The position numbers and the translations under genes are program-made. Source: Simplicillium sp. C3G150-2 (lineage: Eukaryota; Ascomycota; Sordariomycetes; Hypocreales; Cordycipitaceae). From it: a DNA stretch of 64,000 nucleotides. Shown piece by piece: positions 11,586 to 22,901 of this stretch (position 1 is the stretch's first letter; each line of letters begins with the position of its first letter). The notes below the pieces were generated by a model. It saw nothing but the letters and a program-made list of their open reading frames with translations, did not search any database and had not been told where the DNA came from. The stretch spans positions 1,922,001-1,986,000 of the forward strand of contig JAJIYY010000006.1 of NCBI GenBank assembly GCA_022702485.1. Direction: 5' to 3'.

Positions 11586-12121
11586 CATCACAACGCTCTT
11601 CCATTCTGGCTGCTCCTCCCCCCATTCTTCCTCAGTCTTCCCCTTCTTTTCCTCCTCCTTCTCACTTCTCTCCTCTTCTTACTCTTTCTTTACGTCCGTG
11701 TCTCGTGTCTTGCCCAGTCTTCCGTCTCGTCATCCGGGTTTCCCATCTTTCGCCTCACCTCGCTTGCTTGTTGCCCGCGACGGTTGTCTGGTCTCGTTCT
11801 CGATTTTCTCTCTTTCTCCATCTTCTCCAAATTTTGGCTCGACACTTTGTTTTTCTTCTTCTCTTTTTTTCCCACCTTGGCCTGACACTCTTCTTCTCTT
11901 TTGTTTCTTTTATTTCGCTCTCGATATCTTTTGGCGGCCATCCCTATCCACACACCATAGTACAAACGCCATTCATACACGTTGGCCCAACATCAAAACG
12001 TGCTCATTCGCTATCGAACGGCTTCACTTCGCAAATCCCAATTTTCAACAGCTTCGTTATCAAGGAGAAGCTCGCCAGTAATACTATGTGCTAATTTGGA
12101 CGACCGCAACAAAAATACATC
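11521..12121 (+). promoter_or_regulatory. CT-rich promoter and leader of the GIN4-type kinase
   Basis: A 600 bp tract strongly biased to C and T on the coding strand, as is common just upstream of strongly transcribed genes in filamentous ascomycetes. At its 5' end, 11521-11585 holds a run of CACTGA, CTC and CAC repeats. The open frames here encode only Leu/Ser/Phe or Pro/His-rich low-complexity peptides and are treated as leader sequence. Confidence 0.55.
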
Positions 12122-15100
12122 ATGGCCGACGCCCTGGGCGCCACCACTCGCTCGCCGCTCGCCGAGGCGGCCTACCGCATCAACTCTCCCGTTACCTATG
12201 TTGACCAGCAATTCGCTCCTCAAAAACCTCGTTATGAACAGATTGACCCGATTCACACTCAACATGAGGCTGCTGCCACTCACCACACCGGCCGCTCTGC
12301 AAACCCCGTCCACCATGGCGCGTCGCAGCCCGCATCTCCCGCCGTTGTGAAGCCACCACCACAGGTTGTTGACGACGACAAGCGACTTTCTCAAGCTTCC
12401 TACGCGTCCACCTCGAGCAGCCGCAGCAAGAAGAACTACAAAACCCACATCGGTCCCTGGCAGCTCGGTCGCACGCTTGGAAAGGGCTCGTCCGCGCGAG
12501 TTCGACTTTGCCGCCATAATGTCACAAACCAGCTTGCCGCCGTCAAGATTGTCAACCGCCGCATGGCATATCTCGTCCAGGACAGCAGTTTGGCGGCCCT
12601 CAGCAAATGGGACAGCACCCTTCCAAATCTACCTGATGGTCAGATGAGAGTTCCAATGGCTATTGAGCGGGAAGTGGCAATTCTTAAGCTTATTGAGCAC
12701 CCTAATATCATGAAACTCTACGACATTTGGGAAAACCGCTCCGAAATGTAAGTCCAGTGGCGATTATATACGCAAAAACTCCGCTAACCTTCGCTTTCTC
12801 CAGCTACCTTATCCTCGAATACATTGACCAGGGCGATCTTTTCACCTTTATCAACACCAAAGGTCGCCTGTCCGAGGAAGTTGCCATTTACTTCTTTCGA
12901 CAGATGATCAGCGCCATCGCATACTGCCACTCGTTTAATGTGTGCCATCGAGACCTCAAACCCGAGAATATTTTAATCACAGCCGATCTGCAGCTAAAAA
13001 TTGCCGACTTTGGCATGGCTGCGCTGCATCAAACGTCCACACACCACCTCGCAACAGCCTGCGGAAGTCCCCATTACGCGGCGCCTGAACTTCTCAAGAA
13101 TCGACAGTATCGTGGAGACAGAGCCGACATTTGGAGCATGGGTGTCATCCTCTATGCTATGCTTTCTGCCACTCTTCCGTTTGATGATCCGGACCTGCGC
13201 GTCATGATGAACAAGACGAAGAAGGGATTCTACGAAATGCCCAAGGGTTTGAGCCCAGAGGCTGAGGATCTCATCCGTCGCATGTTGCAAACCAACCCCG
13301 ATCGCCGCATCACTTTGCAAGAGATCTGGCGTCACCCTCTTGTTCAAAAATACAGCTACATCGACGACTTTGGCGATTTGACTGGCCAGCTTCCAGAAAC
13401 CCGCAAAGGTTTCCGCTACTCACCAGTGCCGCAAAATGATATTGATCCTCAGTTGCTGCGTCAGCTACGATCTATGTGGCACATGTTTAGTGAACAAGAC
13501 CTTACTCACAAGCTCACCAGCGAAGAGCCCAATGACCAGAAGGCCTTTTACTGGCTGCTTCACAACTATCGGGACAAGCAGCTCGAGGACTTCAAGCCAG
13601 AGCTTTCGCACTCCATGAGCGATTACCATCACCTCAAACCATCCATCTGGAAGAAGAGAGTCTCGACCTGCGAGTTTGCCCAACCTCGTGCAAACGGGCA
13701 CGGCCGATCCATTTCGAGATTCACCGTAATTTCTAATGTAGCGGAAAATGATGCCGCCACCATCATGAGCTACGATCCTTACCGTGGCAGTGGCAGGCTC
13801 AAGTCTATGGATTCACAAGTCAGCCATGCCAAGGTCATTGTTCATCGCGACGGTATGTCACCTGGTCCAAACGGATCTCACACCAGGCTTCGAAGTGGCT
13901 CCAACGCCGCTTCAAGAAGAGCTCGAGCAAACTCTGCGAAGGGTGGCAGGCCACCTTCGTCAGTAGGCTCTATGAGCTCTTTGCGCAGTGCTAGACAAGG
14001 GACGCCTCAAGCTCGTCCGGTCCCAACTCTGCGTCATAAGAGAGCCGTGGACTTTAGCCATCTTCGCAAGCGCTCAAACTCTACCGGCAAACTGGGGACA
14101 CCCGCCCGTCGCAACAACGGATCTTCTCATGCCGTCACTGGCAGCTCATCTCGCAAGATGCAGCGTGTGAGATCTCTCACCCCTGAGATGCCCAAGTTGC
14201 CTGACGGTGCCCGCCACCCAAAGGCACAGGGCGCTCCACTAGGAAAGAACGCTTCGACATTGTTCCGCGAAGAGTTGAGACACTTCAGCAATGACATTGC
14301 CAGAAACTGTGACGAGGCCTTCAAGAGTTCTTTGATCGAAGACGACTCTGAGCTCACGGAAAATGACAAGAAGACTAGGGACTCAACCCCGTTGTCCTTC
14401 ACCATTGATAGCCCTTCCACGGCTACTGATGCCACCGAGTTCTCTCACAAGTCCTGGTTGTCGCGACCCCTCCCTCCCCTGCCTGCGGATGGCTTTGACA
14501 GCCTCGCTCCCACGGCAACATACTCTCGACCTAGCTCAGGCGAGTGCGACAGCGACAGCGAGTACGTCATTGAGAGCGCTACAGCGCAATCTGTGCGACA
14601 AGTTGACCGTCGTATTGTTTCTGCTCCCACATACAACCAGACAATTAGAAAAGGACCTGCATTGCCCTCAATCAATGAAAATGCCGGTACCTCTAATGTT
14701 CATGGCGACAAGTCGAGGATTGTTTCTGCTCCTCCCTATGCACCGGGCAGGAAGGCCAATGACATGAACGGCAGCATGGAATACCTTAGCAAAGCTGAGC
14801 AGACTATCCGCGTCGTTGTATCTTCAGACGACAGCCCCATGCCTCAGCCTCTCAACATTAAGAAGAAGGCCACCAAAGAGGAGATTGGCCGCAAGCTGCA
14901 TCTTGAAATCGCCCCGAACAACAACAGCGTTGATGGGCCTCTTTCGGCGACCAGCGAGCCACCCAGCGCCGGTATCAGAAAGATGCGATCCTGGTTCCGC
15001 CGCACATCGCGAGCTGACACAGAGACGAGTGGAAGCGACTCTCACGAACAGACGTCGCCTTCTGGTTCCAATGAAAGCAATGAGCCAGAGTCGGCCACAA

Positions 15101-15805
15101 CTGCCACCAGCGAGGGGTCTTTTAGAAAGAAGGCCTTCACTTTGCCGTTCTGGAAGAGCAACCGCCACCGTGACAGCAACAGCATTGCTGAAGGCGACGA
15201 AGATGCGGAGAACCAGGATCCCCAGCAGCGAAGGCAAAGCACCAAGTCGACCAAGTCCACAGCCGTTGCCAAGAAGTCTGGTGGGGATCTTCGCGAATCT
15301 CAGTCCAACGGCCAGCGCAACATTGAGGTGAAGCAGAATTGGCTTACTAGGCTGTTCCGCGTCAAGCCTGCAACGAGCTACATTTGCATGGCGCTGTCCC
15401 GTAGGAGGGCACGTCAAGAGGTGGCGATTTTACTGCGCGAGTGGCGTCGATATGGCATTAAGGATATCCAGGTGGACAAGCAGCGCAACATTATTTTTGC
15501 TCGGGTTGCAGCTAAGAACTGTAAGTCAAGAGCTGTGAAGTGATGGCAATCAAGAGACACTGAAGCTAACATATGTAGATCTGAACATTAAAGAGGTTGC
15601 CATTGCCGCAGAGGTGGTGACGGTTATTGAGCACGGCAAGCGACAGCAGATGAGCATTATTCGATTTACCCAAGAACGCGGAGCAGCAAGCAGCTTCCAC
15701 CGGGTGGTTGACACGATGCGACTGGTGTTTGACAGCCGTGGGTTGCTTGTGGGGGATCGCCGAAAGCAAAAGATGATGATCAAGACGCTCAACGCCGCAA
15801 ACTAA
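12122..15805 (+). CDS. GIN4/HSL1-type (NIM1-related) Ser/Thr kinase
   Basis: CAMKL-family kinase that in yeasts sits at septin collars of the bud neck or septum and couples septin assembly to mitotic entry through Swe1/Wee1. Three exons (12122-12747, 12804-15520, 15579-15805), introns of 56 and 58 bp, 1189 residues. Catalytic domain about 112-350: G-loop GKGSSARV at 120-127, Lys142 in AAVK, HRDLKPEN at 257, DFG at 277-279, APE at 302-304, so it should be active. An insert after Lys142 (about 150-178) lengthens the N-lobe. The middle (400-1070) is Ser/Pro/Arg-rich and disordered, as usual. The last 110 residues (NWLTRLFRVKP to the end) form the fungal KA1-like domain that binds acidic lipids; intron 2 lies inside it. 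Retaining that intron would end the protein after KNCKSRAVK and remove half of the domain. Which yeast paralogue is closest cannot be told here. Confidence 0.92.
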
Positions 15806-16527
15806 CAAGAGAGCGGCGGACATGATGGTGCTTGCATTGATATTTTGGCGCTTGCGTCCTTGTACTTTTTTCCTTTTGCTGCCTCGTCTCGTTTTCGTTC
15901 TTTCTTTCTTTTCTGGTCTTTTTTTCATTTCTGGCGTTGATACCAAGAAGCCGGATAGCTTCGCGTGTTTTCTTTGTCTTTTCGCGTCTGTGTGTGTTTT
16001 CTTTCGTCGACACCTTTCGGAACCATTTCATTTGTGGCATTTGTCTCTTTTTGATTGTTGTACTTGTGCCTACCTCGTGGATCATGGGGTAAGACGGGCG
16101 CGTTTTGGAGAAGCAAAGCTGGCGACATATAGGGAGAGCAAAAAGGATGGTAAAGTTGGCGCGTGCAAGCCGAAGAGGAAAATGGTGTGCGGGTGGATGG
16201 TGTGAATAGCACGCGAGAGATGGACATGAACATATTTTTTTTGAGAGCATTAATTAGCTGCCTGTGCCTGATTACAAGGAGTTTGGATCTTGTGTTTTAT
16301 CAGTTTCTGTTTGTCTGCTTGTTTTGAGGAACTGGACAGATTTGAGAGTGTTGATCGGCGTGTACAAGGTACATGGATGTTTGAAGCTGACGGTTTGGAT
16401 GGACAGGGAATAGTCTGGTTAGAATTGAGCAGATGAGTAATAGATGTAAATTCGGCAAAGACTTTGATGACTGAGTGAATGATTTACACATGCTTGATAT
16501 GTGCGAGAGATTACATGCATGGTGGAA

Positions 16528-16548
16528 GTGCAGTGCAGTGCAGTGCAC
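16528..16548. repeat. GCAGT pentanucleotide repeat
   Basis: Four consecutive GCAGT-type units. Confidence 0.75.
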
Positions 16549-17411
16549 AGCCTGGTTTGAGTGGTAGTATCAAGTTGTAGTGCAGATAATCCATGTCACT
16601 AGTACGGATAAGTTGTATGGATAAGTTGTATCAGGTCAAGAGCGCTGACGTCGGAGGGTGACATTGAAAGATTGCGGCTCAAGATGGGTTGCATGAAAGG
16701 TGGTTTAAGCCGAGCGGCCGGGTTGGTTATGACGGGGTTCCGGAAAGGGTCGGGAGGTGATTTTGGGGAATTCGGGGCTGCAGTCGGAGAGAGCATGTAT
16801 GGACCTATGGACTCTTGACAGGTATGGAGCACTGTAATTGCTTGCACGGAGTGCATGTCCGTTAGCGAGAAATGTAGTTTATGGGCATGGCAGGGCAAGG
16901 CAGGTTCCACACGGAGCCTCGGTTGTTCGGTCGGGGGGAGGGACGGAGTGTGGCCAAAGAGGTTGGGAAAATGGTACGAGCCAACACTAAGACTGATTGA
17001 GAGGAATGTGTCAATGGGTGTGTCAATGGGTGTAATAATTTCTGGAATTTCTTTTTTATTTTTTGGCTGGTTTGAATTACCGTTGTGGTGGTTGATCCAT
17101 GACGCACGTAAGTAGCCGACACTACACCTTGAATTAGATGATGCACGACTCTGAATTGAATTGAATTGTTGAAAGGACAAAGATGTTTATTTAAACAAGA
17201 GACAGAAAGCTCGGAGGATGGTCGGAATAAGGCTCGTGGATACGAGAGGAGGGAATATCTATTATCACATATGAATTGATAATCGGCGTTTATGATTTGC
17301 TGGTCTGGACCTCTTGACCCGGGGAACGGCGATGGCCTTGTCTCCAAGTGTGGCATACCATATGTACAGTAGGGGACACTACCTACGCCGTGGTGGAGGG
17401 GACTGTGCGGC

Positions 17412-17430
17412 ACAGTACAGTACAGTACAG
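17412..17430. repeat. ACAGT pentanucleotide repeat
   Basis: Nearly four ACAGT units in the upstream region of malate synthase. Confidence 0.75.
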
Positions 17431-18281
17431 GTAGGGCAGTAAATGGTAAGAGGCGGTTCCCCACGTTTGGGCTGGACCGCCGCAAAGAGACGATAAGTGA
17501 CTTGAGCCGCGGCATGTGCATTAACAGATTCACTGCTAAAATAATAGAAAAAGTGTTAGTGCTGGGCTGGTGGGGCAGGTGGTGCCCCACATAGAACGAG
17601 TGACAAGATGGGAAACCGATGACGAAGGAACCTGGAGCTGGCGGCAGCAGCTGGAAGGAGCTCCCCAGGTTGTAGCCGCAGCTGCTCCTGCCCTCCGTCT
17701 ACCCGAGCGAGGCCGATCCAGGAGCAGCAGCAAACGGACACTGAGACGGCGATACAGTCGAGGTCAAACGTCATAAATATATAACCTTCTCGACTCCAGC
17801 TGTTGTGACGTTGTGTACATTTATTTTATTTTGCATCCTACATTAACACATTCACTTTTACAATTGGCATCCGTCACATCATCTTACGGATAGCACCAAC
17901 AAAACGTCATACTGCATCATACCTACAATACCTACAACAACAACAACAACACGATCGATTCAGAATAATTAATTTATTTTGAACACTACACTGCAGAAAC
18001 CCCATTTCTATAATTCTTGCACAGAATAAATACAGGGATCGGTGCATTGATTGTGGTTCTTTCGGAGCAAGACGGGATTTGACACGTGAAAAGCAATCGC
18101 CGTCTCAGTCCCAGTCACAGTCACAGACAAGACATACTTCCCTTTCCCAGCACCTTTAGCCGACAATCCTCATTACCTCACTCCGACTTTCTCTCTCCGT
18201 TCATCCTTTTTACTCCTTCACCTTCTTTCAACCTCACACATCTCCCTCACATTTTCATCTCTCCCCCAAACAAAAGACAAA

Positions 18282-20065
18282 ATGGCAAACCAAGAAATCC
18301 TTCAGGGCGTCACCGTCCTCGGCAAGATTGACTCTACCCACCGCAAAATCCTCACCCCCGAAGCCCTCACCTTCCTCGCCCTCCTCCAGCGTTCCTTCAA
18401 CGCCACCCGCAAGAACCTCCTCGAGCGCCGCAAGCTCCGCCAGGCCGAGCTCGACCGCGGCGTCTTGCCCGATTTCCTTCCCGAGACCAAGCATGTTCGC
18501 GAAAATGCCACATGGAAGGGAGCTCCTCCCGCTCCGGGACTGGTAGATCGCCGTGTCGAGATTACGGGACCTACTGATCGCAAGATGGTTGTCAATGCTT
18601 TGAATGCCGATGTATGGACTTACATGGCTGATTTCGAAGGTAAGTTTTACACTTCTTCCCCCCGCCAGTGTCTTATAGTGAGAACTCAATTGAGAACTCA
18701 CACTTGACAAAATTGAGATTGGAAACATCAACTAACAGTGTAACAAGACTCATCCGCCCCCACCTGGGACAACATGATCAACGGCCAAGTCAACCTGTAC
18801 GACGCCAACCGTCGCCAGGTCGACTTCAAGCAAGGCCAAAAGGAATACAAGCTCCGCACCGACCGCAAGCTGCCCACCCTCATCGTGCGCCCCCGCGGCT
18901 GGCACCTCGAGGAGAAGCACGTCACCGTCGACGGCGAGCCCATGTCCGGCTCCCTGTTCGACTTTGGTCTCTACTTCTTCCACAACGCGTTTGAGACCCA
19001 ACGCCGCGGCTTCGGCCCTTACTTCTACCTCCCCAAGATGGAGTCCCACCTCGAGGCCCGCCTGTGGAACGACGTCTTCAACCTCGCCCAGGACTACATC
19101 GGCATGCCCCGCGGCACCATCCGCGGCACCGTCCTGATCGAGACCATCCTCGCCGCCTTTGAGATGGACGAGATCATCTACGAGCTGCGCGACCACTCCT
19201 CCGGTCTCAACTGCGGCCGCTGGGACTACATCTTCAGCGTCATCAAGAAGTTCCGCAACAACGCCAACTTTGTCCTGCCCGACCGCTCGGCCGTCACCAT
19301 GACCGTCCCCTTCATGGACGCCTACGTCAAGCTCCTCATCCAGACCTGCCACAAGCGCGGCGTCCACGCCATGGGCGGCATGGCTGCCCAGATCCCCATC
19401 AAGGACGACAAGGCCGCCAACGACAAGGCCATGGAGAACGTCCGCGCCGACAAGTTGCGCGAGGTCCGTGCCGGCCACGACGGCACCTGGGTCGCTCACC
19501 CCGCTCTCGCCGTCATTGCCACGGAAATCTTCAACAAGCACATGCCTACCCCCAACCAGATGTTTGTGCGTCGCGAGGAAGTCAAGATTGGTCAGAACGA
19601 CCTCCTCAACATGAACGTCCCCGGAACCATCACCGAGGAAGGAATCCGCAAGAACCTCAACATCGGTCTCGGCTACATGGAGGCCTGGGTCCGTGGTGTC
19701 GGATGCGTCCCCATCAACTTCCTCATGGAGGATGCCGCTACTGCCGAGGTCTCCCGCTCGCAGCTGTGGCAGTGGGCCAAGCACGGCGTTTCCACTGCTG
19801 ATGGCAAGCGTGTTGACAAGGCCTATGCCCTCAAGCTGCTCAAGGAGCAGTCGGATGAGTTGGCCTCCAAGGCTGGAAAGGGTAACAAGTTCCATCTTGC
19901 TGCTCAGTATTTTGCTGGTCAGGTCACTGGTGAGGACTATGCTGATTTCTTGACGACGTAAGTTTCACTCTATTGATCGAGATATGAATGGATGCTAACA
20001 TGTGTAGACTGCTGTACGATGAAATCACCAACCCTGGCTCTCCTAACCCCGCGTCGAAATTGTAA
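18282..20065 (+). CDS. Malate synthase, glyoxysomal
   Basis: Condenses acetyl-CoA and glyoxylate to malate, the second glyoxylate-shunt step, needed for growth on acetate, fatty acids and other two-carbon sources. Three exons (18282-18639, 18748-19957, 20008-20065; introns 108 and 50 bp) give 541 residues, the normal size of the fungal enzyme. Conserved blocks are easy to see: RPRGWHLEEKH, YFYLPKMESHLEARLW (catalytic barrel), GTIRGTVLIETILAAFEMDEI (substrate and Mg binding), GRWDYIFS, GTWVAHPAL and the NFLMEDAATAEVSRSQLWQW block that carries the general base Asp. The C terminus NPASKL ends in the peroxisomal signal SKL. The first intron uses an AAG acceptor. The third exon carries only the last 18 residues. 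If intron 2 is kept, its GTAA donor makes a stop immediately (DFLTT, stop), which would yield a 523-residue protein without SKL. Equivalent to acuE / acu-9 / MLS1. Confidence 0.97.
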
Positions 20066-20367
20066 GTCTCAACATAACGGCGCTTGGGTGATTTCTTTAA
20101 CGACCTCGGATATTGTTCAATTTGTCGGGCTACAAATGGCCCAAAGTTTGTTTGCAGTACCTCTTTGAATAGCACTTTTCTATGCAATCAGTGTAATTTT
20201 TATGTGATTATGTATGATATGTCTTGGATGAAAAGCGATGGACGAGAGAACAATGACGGAAGCTTAAGAAGATTAAGATGAGAAAAAGCATGAGAATGGA
20301 AGAATGAATACTTACGATACAGTACATGTTTGCAGATACAAGTGATTACTATGCTAGAGATTATGAC
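20066..20367. other. Short convergent spacer
   Basis: About 300 bp between the malate synthase stop and the stop of the minus-strand gene. It presumably holds both 3' ends. No other feature. Confidence 0.5.
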
Positions 20368-22901
20368 CTAGATTTCCGCGTATACTGTCCCGTTTCTCCT
20401 TCGCACACCTGAGATGGATTGTTGGTTAACAATCGGCTCAACGTCAACACCAGTTCGTGAGGCGCCATGAAGTTTGAGATGCTGATCCAGTCGTCTTTCC
20501 GACTCTTCAATTACCTCTATAGGATCCAACCCGCACTTAAACAAAGCTTCTAGCCAGATACCTACTATATCCCACAGTACAACGATATCACTAAGGGTTG
20601 CATAATAACCACTTGCTGACGATTGATAAATATAATGAATATCAGCGCCAGCTGTGATCAACATGATAAGGAGCATGACAGCATGCTCTCGGTTTGCGAT
20701 ATCACAGCCACCACGAGCCTCGTCGTCGGAGGCGTCATCGTATAGTTCCGCGTGTTCGTCCGCATGCGGACCAAGGCGCTGAGAGATGATTACCAGAGCC
20801 TCGAAAAGGGGATGGTTACCATCGCGAGTTGGCGTATTGGGATTCCCGCCCGCCGCGAGATATGCATCCATGAAATGACTGTTTATGAACAAGTCTTCAC
20901 CACGACCCATATCAAAAGGGTGTATGACGCGTCCGAATTCGCCGAGAAGACGAATCGATGATATCCTCGTTGACCGTGCCTGAGACGAGGGGATCGTTTC
21001 AGTAGTCTTCCATCTTCTAAATAACCAACTTAGGCTAAAGGCCACACCCAGTTGGGGATCCGTGGGCTCTTCTACAAGCTGTGATTCGATGGGTTTCAGA
21101 TGGACCAATATATCTGCCAGGACCTCTAAGTCGGCGTTCATCGAGGAAGCAGCGAAAACATCCCAACAACCCGTAAAGAAACCAGCCCCTCGTTCAACTA
21201 GCTGTGCGCCATAACCACTTTGGCACAGCAGGTACTGAGAAATGAATGGTGATTTGGCACCCATGGCAATCTTATGCATCGTATTCCGTTGGTTTTTTAA
21301 CTTGTAAACGTCGAGAAAAACGCAACATACATACCTCGAGTAAATTCGAACCAGTTTCATATCTATCCCAGACGCCTACGACGCCTCGTTCCAGCAAGAG
21401 GCGGAATCCCCTCAGGTCATCCTTCAAAATCAAACTCGCGGACTCTGACCCATAAGGGATGACGTTGACTATTGAGATGCTGGGAAAAATGCTGTGATAG
21501 CCGTGAGAGTCGGGCCCAGATGAGTAGATGGCAGAGAAGCCCCGAGAGGATATTGATAGCTGAGGGATAATCTCGACTGCAAGCGTGAAGTATATGTGGT
21601 AACTGGGTGTTCCGGATATGCACTGCCGATGCTTTTTTATTCGAAATATCAGTACTCCTAATCTGGTATGGATGCGATGTCTGGTGGAAAAGAAATTGAC
21701 TCGTCGCTGTTGGATTGATGTATGTTTATTTGAGGCAGATGTCGAACGTCTCTTTTTGACAACAGACTCGCCTGATGGTTGGTTAAAATTGCACACATTC
21801 GACGCCCTGCTGTCCTTGCTCTTTGTTTTGAGAATAGGGTCGTCCTCGAAAAGACGGTTTTCGACGATTTTGGCCAAAAATGCATCCAAATCTCGATCGA
21901 TGTGCTCCCTGCCAATTTGATCGTGAAGTGGTTTGAGTTGTTGCTGCAGCTCGTGTCGTACTAGTCGAGTAAGTACGCTGCAGTCGGTAGCCTCCATCTG
22001 GGCTGTGGCTATCTGCACTCTCTGTGATGCCATAATAAGGTCTTGGCGAGTCGAAATTTCGGTTAGTTGAGTCTTAATTTCTGAGAAATTGCGAGCCACA
22101 TCCTCAGAAAGAGCGTTGTGGTGATGTGTCGATTCGTTCCCATGTTGCGCAACCAAGTTTTGAAGGTCCTGGATGGCCGCCTGTATATGCGCCTCATGCA
22201 TTCGAGATTGCGCTACAGACTCATTGTGCTGCTCAATAGTACTACTGTGGATGGCATTCTGCTCAGTAGTCAATTGTTGCAACTGGCTTCTCAGAGACAA
22301 CAAGTCTTGTTGAGCGCCAAGATCGTTAAAACTCATCCATTGTCAGTTCTTGTACCTCGGCACAGAAATCAATCCTCGAACTCACCGACCAATAATCTCG
22401 AGAGCTAACGTGGCTGAGCGTTTGCGATCCTCCAACCGCCGAAGAATGTTCTCTGTGTCCTTTTTCCTCAGCACAAACTGAGTGCGTTTTCTCACCGATG
22501 CCGAAAACGACGCCATATCATAAGGGAGAAGCTCATGAAGACAGATCATGTCGCTGGCGAATTGTTCTAAAATCTCGCGAATCGAATACAGAGCAGGTAG
22601 GTAGTGGTCCGAAGGCGGGTTGCTGCGAAGTCGTTCTATGTACAACTGAAGGTTTCGCACGAGAACATTGGCTTCTTGCAGTCCTGCGACACCAAGACAA
22701 ATTAGCTTCTGATATACCACGGGGATATTTGTCGCTTATCGTGGGGTTTTGTGACAATTTACCTTGCTGCAGAAGCTCGACGTGCTCTTCGGAGTGCTTG
22801 ACCGCCGATATGAAGTTATATGCTCTGTAGGAATATTTGAGCGCCATCTCGCAGAGCTGGCTTGAACTGGCGAGAGCCCCAAGCACGCTGAGGGGCTCCA
22901 T
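20368..22901 (-). CDS. NLR-like N-terminal domain, coiled coil and degenerate ankyrin repeats; function unknown
   Basis: Four exons (22901-22763, 22683-22386, 22331-21335, 21270-20368) with introns of 79, 54 and 64 bp give 778 residues in one frame. The N terminus MEPLSVLGALASSSQLCEMA and the helical block to about 145 resemble the N-terminal domain that heads many fungal NLR and ankyrin proteins (Fungal_N type). Residues about 147-290 are Gln/Glu/His-rich and predicted as coiled coil. A basic patch VVKKRRS (about 335) may be a nuclear signal. The C-terminal half has weak ankyrin-like units, for example DLRGFRLLLERGVVGVWDRYETGSNLLEIAMG across exon junction 3 and MDAYLAAGGNPNTPTRDGNHPLFEAL. 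No NACHT, NB-ARC, kinase or lipase module is present. The acceptors of introns 2 (GATGAG) and 3 (ATAAG) are less certain. A paralogue-like gene lies at 40493. A role in non-self recognition would be inference from the domain alone. Confidence 0.75.

Larger units (their letters stand above)
15806..18281. other. Intergenic region with kinase 3' end and malate synthase promoter
   Basis: About 2.5 kb without a supported gene. Short repeats occur: GCAGT units at 16528-16548, TACAG units at 17412-17430, a duplicated GGATAAGTTGTAT near 16605-16631 and TGTCAATGGG twice near 17010. CCCCAC at 17585-17590 and CCCCAG at 17663-17668 match, in reverse, the SYGGRG core recognised by the carbon-catabolite repressor CreA/CRE1. 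That would fit glucose repression of malate synthase, but such short sites are common by chance. The last 200 bp are CT-rich. Confidence 0.45.

Noticed and set aside
11468..12094. 208-codon plus-strand frame before the kinase
   Set aside because: Encoded by CT-rich simple repeats; reads as promoter and leader sequence of the kinase.
18750..19895. 381-codon minus-strand frame across malate synthase
   Set aside because: Mirror of the strongly codon-biased malate synthase exon 2; its Val/Gly/Asp-rich translation has no family resemblance.
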